From JBCBJZ01 sp038522635 (GTDB lineage Bacteria > Pseudomonadota > Alphaproteobacteria > Rhizobiales > Hyphomicrobiaceae): 34,738 nucleotides of DNA. Both the position numbers and the translations under genes were made by a program. A model generated the notes under the pieces. That model was not told the origin of the DNA. It saw only the letters and a program-made list of their open reading frames with translations, and did not search any database. Where the stretch lies: contig JBCBJZ010000017.1 of the NCBI GenBank assembly GCA_038522635.1, positions 1 through 34,738 on the forward strand, given 5' to 3'. The first letter of the stretch is position 1, and each line of letters starts with the position of its first letter. This document shows, piece by piece, positions 6,436 through 15,056 of the stretch.

Positions 6436-8886
6436 ATGAGCGCAGAGACGTCTTCGTCCGCACCGATCTCGCCGGCAGCCTCGTCACCGGCCCCCTCTTC
6501 ACCCGCGCCCTCGTCGCCGCATGCCGCGTTGGACGTCAGTGCGCTCGATGACGTGCGCGCGAACGAAGAGCTGGCCTGGCTCGCAGCATCCATCGCTAAG
6601 CATGACGCGGCCTACTTCAACGACGATGCACCGCACATCAGCGATGCCGCTTACGATGCGCTCAAACGGCGCAACTCCGCGATCGAGGCGCGCTTTCCGG
6701 CCCTGATCCGCGCCGATAGCCCGAGCAAGCGGGTCGGTGCTGCGCCGGCGGAAGGCTTCGGCAAAGTCACCCACCCGGTACCGATGCTCTCGCTCGGCAA
6801 CGCCTTTGATGACCAGGACGTCCACGACTTCGTCACAAGCGTGCGCCGCTTTCTAACGCTCGATGCCGCAGCACCGCTTACCTTTACGGCCGAGCCCAAG
6901 ATCGATGGCGTCTCGATCGCCGTGCGCTATGAGCGCGGCCGCTTCGTGCAAGCCGCCACCCGGGGCGATGGCCAGGTGGGCGAGAACGTCACCGCTAACG
7001 TCGCCACGATCGACGCCATCCCGGCAAAGCTTAAGGGCAAGGACGTGCCCGACGTGATTGAGGTGCGCGGCGAGATCTATATGGGTGACGACGACTTCGC
7101 AGCGCTGAATGCCGCCCAGGCGGATGCGGGCCAAAAGGTGTTCGCCAACCCGCGGAACGCCGCCGCAGGCTCGCTGCGCCAGTTGGACGCCAAAATCACA
7201 GCGACGCGCCCGCTACGGTTTTTCGCCTACACCTGGGGCGAGGTTTCCACGCTGCCGGCTGATACCCAGGCAGGCGTGGTCGCGGCCTTCGCTTCGTGGG
7301 GCCTTCCGACGAACCCCGATATGGCGGTCTGTGAGGATGCCGATGCGCTGATTGCCTATTACCGCGCGATCGAAGCGCGCCGCAGCGCGCTTGGCTACGA
7401 CATCGACGGCATCGTCTACAAGGTCGACGCGCTTGCCTATCAGGACCGGCTTGGTCTGCGCTCGCGCGCGCCGCGTTGGGCCATCGCCCATAAGTTCGCC
7501 GCTGAACAGGCGATCACCACGCTCAACGCCATCGAGATTCAGGTCGGGCGAACGGGAGCCCTCACGCCGGTTGCGAAACTTGCGCCCGTCACCGTCGGCG
7601 GGGTCGTCGTCTCGAACGCGACGTTGCACAACGAAGATGAGATCGCGCGCAAAGACATCCGCGTTGGCGACACCGTGGTGGTGCAGCGGGCCGGCGATGT
7701 CATCCCGCAGGTGGTGCAGGTGGTCACCGAGAAGCGACCGGGCGAAAGCGCCGCGTTCGTGTTTCCAACGCGATGCCCCGTCTGCGGCAGCGAAGCGGTG
7801 CGTCCCGTGGATGTGAAGACCGGGGATCAGGACGTGGTGCGACGCTGTACCGGCGGCCTCATCTGCCCGGCGCAGGCGAAAGAGCGGCTGAAGCACTTTG
7901 TCTCGCGCAATGCCGTTGAGATCGATGGCCTCGGCGACAAACAGATCGACCTCTTTTATGACGAAGGCCTGCTGCGCCAGCCCGCCGACATCTACACGCT
8001 GGCCGAACGGGATGCGGCGCGCCCGAGCGATGAACGCCTGGCCGCGCGCAAAGGCTACGGCAACCGCTCCATCGAGAAATTGTTCACCTCGATCGAAGAG
8101 CGCCGGAAGATCCCGCTCGACCGCTTCATTTTTGGCCTCGGCATCCGCCATGTGGGCGAACAGACCGCGCGCGATCTGGCGGCAGCCTACACGTCGTTTG
8201 CCCGCTTTCGCGAAGCGGTGGAAGGGGCGGTCGCAGGCATGCCGAGCGCAGCTTATGAGCGCTTCGTCCATCTCCCGGGCCTCGGGTTGAAAACCGCCGA
8301 GAGCGCGTTCAAGGCGATCGCTGCGAGCGCGGAAGATTTGCAAAGGCTGGCCGGCAGCGAGGGCGCGACGATCGAAACGCTGCTGACGGGACTGAAGCTC
8401 GTCCCACCGAAAGCCGCCGGAACGCTGGCCCGCGCGTTCGATGAAGCGCCTGTGCTGATCGAGGCGGCGTGCGAAGCGGCCCGCGGTGCGCCCGGCGCGG
8501 ACTACATCGAACTCACCAACCTTGATGGCATCGGGGCGACGGTCAGCGACGCCCTGGTGGCATTCTTCAGGGAAGCGCACAACGTCGAAGCGCTCGACGC
8601 GTTGCTTGAGCAGGTGGAAGTCACGCCGTTTGCCGCACGCACCGCGGTCGCATCGAACGTCAGTGGCAAGACCGTGGTCTTCACGGGCACGTTGCAGACG
8701 ATGGGGCGCAGCGAAGCGAAGGCACGCGCGGAACGCCTCGGCGCGAAGGTGGCGAGTTCCGTCTCCAAAAAGACCGACTACGTGGTGGCCGGCGCGGATG
8801 CGGGCTCAAAGCTCACGAAAGCGGAGCAGCTCGGCGTTGAAGTTTTGAGCGAGGACGCCTGGACGGCGCTTACAGGCGGCGCGTGA
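6436..8886 (+). CDS. ligA: NAD+-dependent DNA ligase LigA
   Basis: Seals nicks in duplex DNA using NAD+ in replication and repair. Domains run in order: Ia (YFNDDAPHISDAAYDALKR), adenylation domain with nucleophile Lys155 in KIDGVSIAVRYERG and the RGDGQVGENVTANV motif, OB fold (IQVGRTGALTPVAKLAPV), Cys4 zinc site (C447, C450, C471, C477), helix-hairpin-helix repeats, and a C-terminal BRCT domain from about residue 743 (SGKTVVFTGTLQTMGRSEAK). At 816 residues it is longer than the common 670-700. Part of the excess is an Ala/Ser/Pro-rich N-terminal tail of about 40 residues (repeated SSPAP) and part is an insertion in the helical domain. GAAAGGG precedes ATG 6436 at normal spacing. Confidence 0.98.
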   Translation: MSAETSSSAPISPAASSPAPSSPAPSSPHAALDVSALDDVRANEELAWLAASIAKHDAAYFNDDAPHISDAAYDALKRRNSAIEARFPALIRADSPSKRVGAAPAEGFGKVTHPVPMLSLGNAFDDQDVHDFVTSVRRFLTLDAAAPLTFTAEPKIDGVSIAVRYERGRFVQAATRGDGQVGENVTANVATIDAIPAKLKGKDVPDVIEVRGEIYMGDDDFAALNAAQADAGQKVFANPRNAAAGSLRQLDAKITATRPLRFFAYTWGEVSTLPADTQAGVVAAFASWGLPTNPDMAVCEDADALIAYYRAIEARRSALGYDIDGIVYKVDALAYQDRLGLRSRAPRWAIAHKFAAEQAITTLNAIEIQVGRTGALTPVAKLAPVTVGGVVVSNATLHNEDEIARKDIRVGDTVVVQRAGDVIPQVVQVVTEKRPGESAAFVFPTRCPVCGSEAVRPVDVKTGDQDVVRRCTGGLICPAQAKERLKHFVSRNAVEIDGLGDKQIDLFYDEGLLRQPADIYTLAERDAARPSDERLAARKGYGNRSIEKLFTSIEERRKIPLDRFIFGLGIRHVGEQTARDLAAAYTSFARFREAVEGAVAGMPSAAYERFVHLPGLGLKTAESAFKAIAASAEDLQRLAGSEGATIETLLTGLKLVPPKAAGTLARAFDEAPVLIEAACEAARGAPGADYIELTNLDGIGATVSDALVAFFREAHNVEALDALLEQVEVTPFAARTAVASNVSGKTVVFTGTLQTMGRSEAKARAERLGAKVASSVSKKTDYVVAGADAGSKLTKAEQLGVEVLSEDAWTALTGGA

Positions 8887-8960
8887 GGGGGCCGCGAGGC
8901 TGCTGCGCTGATTCTCAACAGGCCTTGCCGTAGATGCCCAAGATGATGGCGCAACGTGCA

Positions 8961-9308
8961 CTATTCGCCGCCGCCAGCACCGGCATCAGCGCCACCGTTC
9001 CAGCGGTCGCCGGTCTCAAAACTGTTGTCGACGATGACCGGGCTTTCGAAAAACCGGATGTCGGGTGCTGCGCCGTAGCGCTCCTCGATCATCGCCTTCC
9101 ATGCCGGCGTGTAGACAGCTTCGGCCGCCGCGCGCGTCTCCCACAGATAGACGCCGCCGCCCGTCATCGCGTCCCCATCGTAGAGGTAATATTTGCGCAC
9201 GAGCCCGGCGAGGTCGCGGTACTTGGGTGCGGAACCTTCGAAGAGGTCGCGCGCTTGGCTCGATGTGGTGCCCGGGGTCAGCGGGAAGGAGACGATGGCG
9301 GTGATCAT
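8961..9308 (-). CDS. YdhR-like small monooxygenase / ABM-fold protein
   Basis: A 115-residue protein with the dimeric alpha/beta-barrel fold pattern: strand MITAIVSFPLTP, helix QARDLFEGSAPKYRDL, strand LVRKYYLYD, GGVYLWETRAAAEAVYTPAW, then IRFFESPVIVDN. This resembles YdhR and related putative monooxygenases of the antibiotic-biosynthesis-monooxygenase superfamily; many members have no known substrate. It is probably a stand-alone gene. The last 10 residues are Gly/Ala-rich and unlikely to be structured. Convergent with ligA. Confidence 0.8.
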   Translation of the reverse strand: MITAIVSFPLTPGTTSSQARDLFEGSAPKYRDLAGLVRKYYLYDGDAMTGGGVYLWETRAAAEAVYTPAWKAMIEERYGAAPDIRFFESPVIVDNSFETGDRWNGGADAGAGGGE

Positions 9309-9406
9309 GGCGCTCGATCAAGAAGGGTGTCAGAGGAGGAAGCTGGAAGCTGCAAGGAGAGCGGCGTTTGCAGGGTGGGTCGAAAGATGTGAGGCGATAA
9401 GCATGC

Positions 9407-10018
9407 TCAGTGCTTATGCCTCGGCATCATGCCGGACCCGCGCTCCTGGTCAACCATCCCCGGCTCAACCATCGTGCCCGATCCGCCCTTCGGCTTGGGG
9501 CCTGATGCCGAGAGCGGCAGCACCGCGACTGTCACGTCCTGGGACGGTGCACGCTTAAACGTGAGGCGGAGCGAAAACCGATCGCCCGCCGCCAACCGCC
9601 GCTTCAGCCCGATCAGCATGACGTGCATCCCGCCCGGTTTGAACGCGACCGCCTCGCGAACAGGCAACGAAACTTCGGGCAACCTCCGCATCTGATAGAT
9701 GCCTTCCGGCGTGCGCCTCGTGGTGTGCAATTCAACGCGCTCTGCCAAGGGCGTTGCGGCGCCCACCAACGCATCATCTTCGCTGCCCCGGGCCGTCAGC
9801 GTCAGATAAACCGCGCCGAGTTTGGAACGCCCCGGCGTCGCACGGGCCCAAACGCCCTGCACCTGGACGCTTGCACCGGGCGTCGCTTCACGTGTGCGCT
9901 CAGGCTCGATCGACTGCGCCACGGCGGTTGTGACCGGCGGCAGCGCCATCAGGGCGAGGATGCCAATGGCACCGAGGACACCGGCGCCGATCGCCACCCC
10001 CTTGCGCGCGCGAGCCAT
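9407..10018 (-). CDS. Periplasmic copper chaperone PCu(A)C
   Basis: A copper-binding protein of the PCu(A)C family, which delivers Cu(I) for cytochrome oxidase assembly. From ATG 10018 (203 residues) there is a signal peptide or anchor (GVAIGAGVLGAIGILALMAL). Then comes the cupredoxin-like domain with the motif H98-x11-M110-x21-H132-x-M134, close to the family consensus H-x10-M-x21-H-x-M. The C-terminal tail ends MMPRHKH, a second possible metal-binding cluster. Three in-frame ATGs (10060, 10039, 10018) lie in a 21-bp repeat; ATG 10060 overlaps the stop of the TPR gene (ATGA), so a longer product coupled to that gene is possible. I prefer 10018 because GGGGGG precedes it and it puts the positive residues next to the signal peptide. 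Confidence 0.88.
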   Translation of the reverse strand: MARARKGVAIGAGVLGAIGILALMALPPVTTAVAQSIEPERTREATPGASVQVQGVWARATPGRSKLGAVYLTLTARGSEDDALVGAATPLAERVELHTTRRTPEGIYQMRRLPEVSLPVREAVAFKPGGMHVMLIGLKRRLAAGDRFSLRLTFKRAPSQDVTVAVLPLSASGPKPKGGSGTMVEPGMVDQERGSGMMPRHKH

Positions 10019-10078
10019 GACCTGCCCCCCATACCTCATGCCCTGCTCCCCACGCCTCATGACGTCGCCTGCCGGCAA
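10016..10078 (-). repeat. 21-bp tandem repeat carrying successive SD-ATG units before the copper chaperone
   Basis: On the minus strand three consecutive 21-bp units each end in ATG: GGCAGGCGACGTCATG, then GGGGAGCAGGGCATG, then GGGGGGCAGGTCATG. Twenty-one bases is seven codons, so all ATGs share one frame (starts at 10060, 10039 and 10018), each with a purine-rich stretch 5-9 bases upstream. The first unit also covers the end of the upstream TPR gene. Confidence 0.7.
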
Positions 10079-10707
10079 TGCTCATCCACCGGCAGCGGGT
10101 CGCACCGGGTGTTCTTGACGCAAACACGCATCGCCTTGCGCAGTTCCTGTGAGTCACGACCGTCCAGCGGACCCAGATAGAGACCGCGCTCTTGAAGGCC
10201 GCATTGGTAAAGCCGCGTCAGGCGCGTGCCGCCCAGCATGATCGCTGAGACGTAGTCGCGGTAACTGCGTTCGGGTTGCCCCAACCGTTGACGGATGTGC
10301 GCGCGGGTATCGAACGCATGCGGGCTTGAAGGGTTAAGCGCGATCGCGCGCTCCACATCGGGGAGCCCTTCAGCGGCACGACCAAGTTTGAACAAGCTCC
10401 ACGCGCGGTTGTTCCACGCGAGCGCAAACGCCGGATCGAGCTTGAGCGCGGCATCGTAATCGCGGATCGCCTGCTGGAAGCGGCCGGCCATCGAAAGTGC
10501 GTAAGCGCGGCTGGCGTGCGCCTTGGCACGGGTGAACGGCCCCGTCGCCGGGTCCTGCAAAAGCGTGCTGCAGCCCGTCAGCCGCCGCTGGTTGTCATCG
10601 CTGAAGCAATCGGTGCGGGCATCGGCGTGCGCGGACGTCACGCTAAGCGATGCAAGGCTCGCAACCGCGATGAGCATCGCGGCGAACCGAACGGCGTACC
10701 TCTTCAT
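10057..10707 (-). CDS. Secreted TPR-repeat protein with C-terminal peptidoglycan-binding-like segment
   Basis: A 216-residue protein with a Sec signal peptide (MLIAVASLASLSVTSAHA, cleavage near residue 28). Mature protein: two to three TPR motifs at about residues 62-145 (AKAHASRAYALSMAGRFQQA; ALAWNNRAWSLFKLGRAAEG), then a Cys-containing C-terminal part, RLYQCGLQERGLYLGPLDGR followed by a conserved-looking helix and two more Cys, reminiscent of PG_binding_1 repeats. It probably sits in the periplasm or at the cell wall. A strong GAAGGAG lies 7 bases before ATG. It is upstream of and coupled to the copper chaperone, but nothing in it looks copper-specific. Confidence 0.82.
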   Translation of the reverse strand: MKRYAVRFAAMLIAVASLASLSVTSAHADARTDCFSDDNQRRLTGCSTLLQDPATGPFTRAKAHASRAYALSMAGRFQQAIRDYDAALKLDPAFALAWNNRAWSLFKLGRAAEGLPDVERAIALNPSSPHAFDTRAHIRQRLGQPERSYRDYVSAIMLGGTRLTRLYQCGLQERGLYLGPLDGRDSQELRKAMRVCVKNTRCDPLPVDEHCRQATS

Positions 10708-10758
10708 GGGCGAGCTCCTTCAGGCGTTGAGGCGTTGGGCGTGCTCGATCTTGCGTCA

Positions 10759-10787
10759 ACTCTAACCACGCGCACGCCTTATTCCAA
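10759..10787 (-). promoter_or_regulatory. Putative promoter of the TPR-copper chaperone operon
   Basis: On the minus strand TTGGAA (complement of 10782-10787) and TAGAGT (complement of 10759-10764) are 17 bp apart, with four of six consensus matches each. They lie about 50 bp before the TPR start. The remaining bases up to the AtuA-like stop hold no other feature that I see. Confidence 0.4.
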
Positions 10788-10842
10788 AGGCTGAAGGCGG
10801 GGAGAAGGCGACCTTTCGGCTCGGCATCACGCGCGGGACGCT

Positions 10843-11169
10843 TCAGTTATCAGGCACCTCAAGCATCAACCCCAACAGAAGATAACTCCATGATTTGCCG
10901 TGACTATCCAGATTGAGCGAGGTGTTGACGCCGCCCTCCAGGGCCTCGCCCATGACGAAATTCAACCCGTGCAGGTGATCAAGCGCGTAGCGCTGCACAT
11001 CGCCGCGGATGAGGTTGGGAAACGCCAGACGAACGCGCTCGGCGGTGAGCTGCGCCTTCACAAGCGGGTAGTCCGCCGGATCGTAGACCCATACGGAAAC
11101 GTTGGAGGTGTTCCCTTTATCGCCGGCGCGGGCGTGGGCGATCTGATGCAGGCGGATCTGTCTAGCCAT
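10843..11169 (-). CDS. AtuA-like C-terminal ferredoxin-fold domain protein (stand-alone)
   Basis: A 108-residue protein matching the small C-terminal domain that follows AtuA/DUF1446: the opening HQIAHARAGDKGNTSNVSVW and the closing LNLDSHGKSWSYLLLGLML are its hallmarks. In many genomes this domain is fused to the AtuA core; here it is a separate gene 66 bp downstream of the core on the same strand, with GAGG before ATG 11169. The function is not established. Presumably it works as a partner of the protein at 11236-12600. Confidence 0.88.
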   Translation of the reverse strand: MARQIRLHQIAHARAGDKGNTSNVSVWVYDPADYPLVKAQLTAERVRLAFPNLIRGDVQRYALDHLHGLNFVMGEALEGGVNTSLNLDSHGKSWSYLLLGLMLEVPDN

Positions 11170-11235
11170 GGGGCCTCGATGGCTGGCGTTGAGGGTCGCG
11201 GTTTGCGGCGCCGCCGCCCTGACCGCGAAGAGATT

Positions 11236-12600
11236 TCAACTGCGATGGAGGGCGACTTCGGGGCGCACGGCGTCGCGGTCGATCAACGCTGAGTGCGTGA
11301 CCACACACGGCGTGATCTGACCGCGATACCCCCCGCCACCAGCCGGCCCGCAACACAGCAGCGATTCCACTTCCCACAGCATCGCCCCCACCTCATCGCG
11401 GTCCGTTGACCGCAGCGCACAGCGCACCCGCACGTCGCGGACCGCCGCGTTCGCTTCGTCGTCCGGCTGCGCAAGCTCTGTCAGATCGCGGCCAGCAGCG
11501 GCGCTCGCGGACGCGTGCAACGCATCAACACCGATCAGGTCGATGCGAAGACGTCCGGTATCGACCTGCACGCGCTCTTGCAGGATCGCCCGCGCCAAGG
11601 CTGCGCGCGCCACCGCGTTGGGCCCCGCATAGGAGATCCCCGCTTCCCCAAGGTGGCCACCGTCGAAGCCGACCGTCACCTTCAGTTGATCGGGACGCAC
11701 ACGCCCCTGTGCCGCGGCAACGCGCACGCGGTCGGGACCGTTATCGGTGAGTGTGACCGTTGAGAAATCGGCCGTCACGTCCGGCGTCAGATAGGCCGTC
11801 GGATCATGCACTTCGTAAAGCAATTGCTCCTTCACGGTACGCAAGTCCACACGGCCGCCCGCGCGCTCCAACTTTGTGATCGTGGTCGTGCCATCGGGAC
11901 CGACCTCAGCGAGTGGAAAGCCGCAATGCGCCAAATCGGGGACGTCCTTGTAGCCGGGATCAGCGAAGTACCCGCCGGTGATCTGCATGCCGCATTCAAG
12001 CAGATGGCCCGCAACGGTCCCGCGCGCCAAGTGGTCCCAATCATCGCCAGCCCAGCCGTAGCGATGACGCAATGGTGCAAGCACAAGCGCTGGATCGGCG
12101 ACGCGACCGGTGATCACCACATGCGCTTCTTCATCCAACGCTGGCAGGATCGCATCGGCCCCCAAATAGACGTTGGCACCGACGAGCGGCAGGCCAACGT
12201 CGGCGATGGTACGCCCGCCGAAATCGTAGAGCACGGTGTCAGGCGTGATCGTATCGCTCACATCATCACCGGTGACGGCGGCGATGGTGAGCCCGTTGAG
12301 ACCCAGATCGCGTGCGACGCCTCGCGCAACCTCAGCGGCAGCGGGGACGTTCGCGACGCCCATGTTGGTGATGATGGTGGTCCGGTTGGTGTGGGTTGCG
12401 GGCAGCACACCGCGCAGGCGGGCGCCCAATTGCGGGTTGTAGCCGCGTTGTGGATCGGCGAGCCGATCGCGATGGCCGAACGCCAAGGTGCGCTCGCCGA
12501 CACACTCGAAGATGATCGCATCGAGCGCACCCTCGGTGGCCAGATCGATCGCCGGCTGCAATCGATCCGATGAGAAGCCTGCGCCACATCCAATCCGCAT
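11236..12600 (-). CDS. AtuA-family (DUF1446) protein, core domain
   Basis: A 454-residue cytosolic protein of the AtuA family, named after the acyclic terpene utilisation cluster of Pseudomonas; its reaction is not known. Family features are the N-terminal GCGAGFSSDRLQPAIDLATE, TNMGVANVPAAAEVARGVAR, the motif ITGRVADPALVLAPLRHRYG, CGMQITGGYFADPG, and GGRVDLRTVKEQLLYEVHDP. In the last third are FDGGHLGEAGISYAGPNA and a Gly-rich CCGPAGGGGYRGQI. It lies downstream of the ThDP enzyme and GNAT genes on the same strand, and the C-terminal family domain is encoded next (10843-11169). The setting suggests branched or acyl-type acid degradation, but this is inference. Confidence 0.9.
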   Translation of the reverse strand: MRIGCGAGFSSDRLQPAIDLATEGALDAIIFECVGERTLAFGHRDRLADPQRGYNPQLGARLRGVLPATHTNRTTIITNMGVANVPAAAEVARGVARDLGLNGLTIAAVTGDDVSDTITPDTVLYDFGGRTIADVGLPLVGANVYLGADAILPALDEEAHVVITGRVADPALVLAPLRHRYGWAGDDWDHLARGTVAGHLLECGMQITGGYFADPGYKDVPDLAHCGFPLAEVGPDGTTTITKLERAGGRVDLRTVKEQLLYEVHDPTAYLTPDVTADFSTVTLTDNGPDRVRVAAAQGRVRPDQLKVTVGFDGGHLGEAGISYAGPNAVARAALARAILQERVQVDTGRLRIDLIGVDALHASASAAAGRDLTELAQPDDEANAAVRDVRVRCALRSTDRDEVGAMLWEVESLLCCGPAGGGGYRGQITPCVVTHSALIDRDAVRPEVALHRS

Positions 12601-12682
12601 CGTGCTGCCTCGCTGATGTGCGGCCTGCCACGCCGTCCTGCCGCGCGCCGCTCCGTCCTAACCGCCGGCCGCTCCGTATTCG

Positions 12683-12704
12683 CCGCCTGGCCGCCAACAG
12701 GCGG
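12683..12704 (-). terminator. Hairpin between the GNAT gene and atuA
   Basis: CCGCCTG (12683-12689) and CAGGCGG (12698-12704) are perfectly complementary around an 8-base loop, 8 bp beyond the GNAT stop. No T-run follows on either strand. It may attenuate read-through into atuA. Confidence 0.3.
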
Positions 12705-12711
12705 TCCAACG

Positions 12712-13281
12712 CTAGCTCAAATCGAGCGCGAGATACGCGACCGCTTTCTCGCCTGGAACGAATGTCTGCGACCCGATCTCTTCAAACCCAAGCCGCGTGT
12801 GGAAGCGCATCGAGCCTGGGTTGGGCGGCAAGGTATTCACTTCGCAGGTCAGCACCGGTTTGCGCCCCTGCAGCTGCGCGATCGCTGCCACGTAAAGCCG
12901 TGCGCCCGCCTGCTGTCCTCGCAAACCCGGCGAAACCGCGATCCGGTCACAATAGGCAAAGCGCGGATAACGCGCCGCAATCCACCGGTAGTTGGCCCCG
13001 TCATAGGGCGAGCCATCCTCCATCACCATGATGAAGGCGCCAGGCTTAAGCAACGCGCTTTCGACACCGTCATCCGGCGCTGGCGCTTCCAGCACCAGCG
13101 TTATGCTCGCCCACGCGAAGAGCTGCTCCATCGCGGCTTGATCGACGCGACCGACGCCCGGCGTGCTCGCCTCGTTGATCGCGTGCAGCGCTGGAAGATC
13201 ATCCGCGCGGGCATCCCGGATGAACCCGTTGCGCGACCCCGCGCGCGAGCCATCGCTCGTCTCATGCGCGTGTTGCGTCAT
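12712..13281 (-). CDS. GNAT-family N-acetyltransferase
   Basis: A 189-residue acetyl-CoA-dependent acetyltransferase. N-terminal strand-helix FIRDARADDLPALHAINEAS is typical for GNATs. Motif A, YCDRIAVSPGLRGQQAGARLY, has the acetyl-CoA pyrophosphate loop RGQQAG (consensus Q/RxxGxG/A). Then CEVNTLPPNPGSMRFHTRLG followed by FEEIG forms motif B. Its ATG overlaps the stop of the ThDP enzyme by 4 bp (ATGA), so it is translationally coupled to that gene. The substrate is not apparent; small amines or amino acids are usual for the group. Confidence 0.9.
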   Translation of the reverse strand: MTQHAHETSDGSRAGSRNGFIRDARADDLPALHAINEASTPGVGRVDQAAMEQLFAWASITLVLEAPAPDDGVESALLKPGAFIMVMEDGSPYDGANYRWIAARYPRFAYCDRIAVSPGLRGQQAGARLYVAAIAQLQGRKPVLTCEVNTLPPNPGSMRFHTRLGFEEIGSQTFVPGEKAVAYLALDLS

Positions 13282-15056
13282 ACCGGCCTGTCCCCCTTCT
13301 CGACCTTGAGCGTCCGGTTGTCAGCGGCTGGCAGCATGCGGGAGGGATCGCGCGTCACCATCACATCAAGCACGGTTGGCGTGTCCGTGTTCTCAAGCGC
13401 TGCCCGCAGAGCTCCGGCCAGCTGACCGGGCGCCTCGACGCGGATCCCCTCGCAGCCGAACCCCTGGGCGATTTGCGCGTAGTCCATCTCAACGAGGTCT
13501 GACGCGTGGTAAGCGCCTTGGCCGTAGACCGCATGTTGCAGCGCCTTCACGTAGCCGGAGGCAGCGTTGTTAAAGACCACCGCCACAAACGGCGCGCCGA
13601 TGCGCCGTGCGGTCTCCAGTTCGCCCAGGCTCATGTTGAAGCCGCCATCGCCGGTGAGTGACACCACGCGACGGTCGCCGGCGGCCATTTGTGCGCCGAT
13701 CCCACCGGGCACGCCGTAGCCGATCGATGCGAAGCCGCGGTCGGGCAAAAAGTGGCGGCCAGCACGCTTGGTGTCGAACATCAAACCGCCCCAATGCGCC
13801 GCGAACCCGCCGTCGGCCACCACGATGCCATCGTCAGGCATGATCGCGTTCAATTCGCCCATCAACCGCCCAACGTTGATCGGTGTTTCGTCGGACAACA
13901 GGCGGTCGGCGGCGCCTTTGCGCCAAGCGGCCATGCGTTGCGGGATCTCCGCCAGATAGGCGGCCCGGCTCGCCGCGCCCTGACGTGAGCCCACCAAAGC
14001 CGCATGCACATCTTCAAGCGCCAGCCGCGCATCGCCGACCAGCGCCACATCGGTGCGCGTGGTGCGCCCGATTTCTGTCGCGTCGATCTCGATGTGGATC
14101 ACCGGCTTGCCAGGTGGGATCAGCTGGAAGCGTTTGGTCGCGATCTCACCTAGCTTGCAACCCACCACCAGAAGACAATCGGAGGCCTCGACCAGCGCGT
14201 TTGCAATGCGGTCGTAGCGGCCGAAAAGCCCAGCGGAATAGGCGTGCGTACAGGCGATCGCACCTTTGCCCGACATGGTATGCGCGACGGGGATGCCGTA
14301 GGTTTCGCTCAAATCGCGCAGCGCATCGTAGGCTTGCGAGATGTGGACGCCGCCGCCTGCGAGGATCAACGGGCGCTCGGCCTTCGCCAGCAAAGCGGCC
14401 GCGCGTTCAGCATCGCGCGAAGCTGGGCGGAAGCGCCGAGCCTGTGCGCAGGTCGTTTCAGGATCGATCCAGAAGTCGGCGTCATCGAAGGCGTGCTCCG
14501 CATGCGCGATATCTTCTGGCACATCCAGCAACACCGGCCCCGGTCGCCCGCTTGTCGCCACCGCATAAGCGCGACGCACGTGCTCAGGCAGACGATCGAT
14601 CATCTCCACGCGCACCACTTCCTTGACGATCGGCTGCAGCACCTCAAGCTGCCGCGTCTCCTGCGTCATGTTTTTTGTGGCGTGCTGGCGGTTGGCGTTA
14701 CCCGTGATCGCGATCATCGGGATGCCGGCGTTAAGGCTTTCCACGATGCCGGTCACGAGGTTCGTCGCGCCGGGGCCTAACGTGGCATCGACCACGGCCG
14801 GGCGGTTGGTGACCTTGGCGTGGGCGTCGGCTGCAAAGGCACCTGCACGTTCATCGTTGATCAGATGGTGGTTGAGGCCGAGCGAGCGGCAAGCCTCGTA
14901 AAACGGCAGCAGCTGGAAGCCACCCATGCCGAACATCGCGTTCGCGCCGGCTTGTTGCAGCATGGTCGCGAGCGCTTCGCCGCCGGACATCGGGCGGGCG
15001 GTATCGGCCGGTGTGGCGGCGGCGTTGTCGGAAGGCGGCGCGTGATCGGCGGGCAT
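13278..15056 (-). CDS. Thiamine-diphosphate enzyme, acetolactate-synthase-like
   Basis: A 592-residue ThDP-dependent 2-ketoacid-converting enzyme. Three domains: N-terminal pyrimidine-binding domain with the catalytic Glu69 (NDERAGAFAADA), a central NAD/FAD-fold domain with LILAGGGVHISQAYDAL, and the pyrophosphate-binding domain with G469-D-G471 and N496-N497, exactly GDG-x24-NN, which binds Mg-ThDP. The sequence TLGPGATNLVTGIVES is shared with IlvB-like and sulfoacetaldehyde acetyltransferase-like enzymes, so the substrate is open. No small regulatory subunit gene follows, which argues against anabolic acetolactate synthase. ATG 15056 is chosen over an in-frame start at 15113 that adds residues unlike the family. 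It leads the GNAT gene directly. Confidence 0.9.
   Translation of the reverse strand: MPADHAPPSDNAAATPADTARPMSGGEALATMLQQAGANAMFGMGGFQLLPFYEACRSLGLNHHLINDERAGAFAADAHAKVTNRPAVVDATLGPGATNLVTGIVESLNAGIPMIAITGNANRQHATKNMTQETRQLEVLQPIVKEVVRVEMIDRLPEHVRRAYAVATSGRPGPVLLDVPEDIAHAEHAFDDADFWIDPETTCAQARRFRPASRDAERAAALLAKAERPLILAGGGVHISQAYDALRDLSETYGIPVAHTMSGKGAIACTHAYSAGLFGRYDRIANALVEASDCLLVVGCKLGEIATKRFQLIPPGKPVIHIEIDATEIGRTTRTDVALVGDARLALEDVHAALVGSRQGAASRAAYLAEIPQRMAAWRKGAADRLLSDETPINVGRLMGELNAIMPDDGIVVADGGFAAHWGGLMFDTKRAGRHFLPDRGFASIGYGVPGGIGAQMAAGDRRVVSLTGDGGFNMSLGELETARRIGAPFVAVVFNNAASGYVKALQHAVYGQGAYHASDLVEMDYAQIAQGFGCEGIRVEAPGQLAGALRAALENTDTPTVLDVMVTRDPSRMLPAADNRTLKVEKGDRPV

Noticed and set aside
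7213..8580. 455-codon open frame antisense to ligA
   Set aside because: High-GC shadow frame: Arg/Gly/His-rich, no domain pattern, fully covered by the LigA catalytic and helical domains.
13278..15056. Naming the ThDP enzyme ilvB, xsc or gcl
   Set aside because: The motifs are common to all of these; no neighbour (ilvN, pta, hyi) decides between them.
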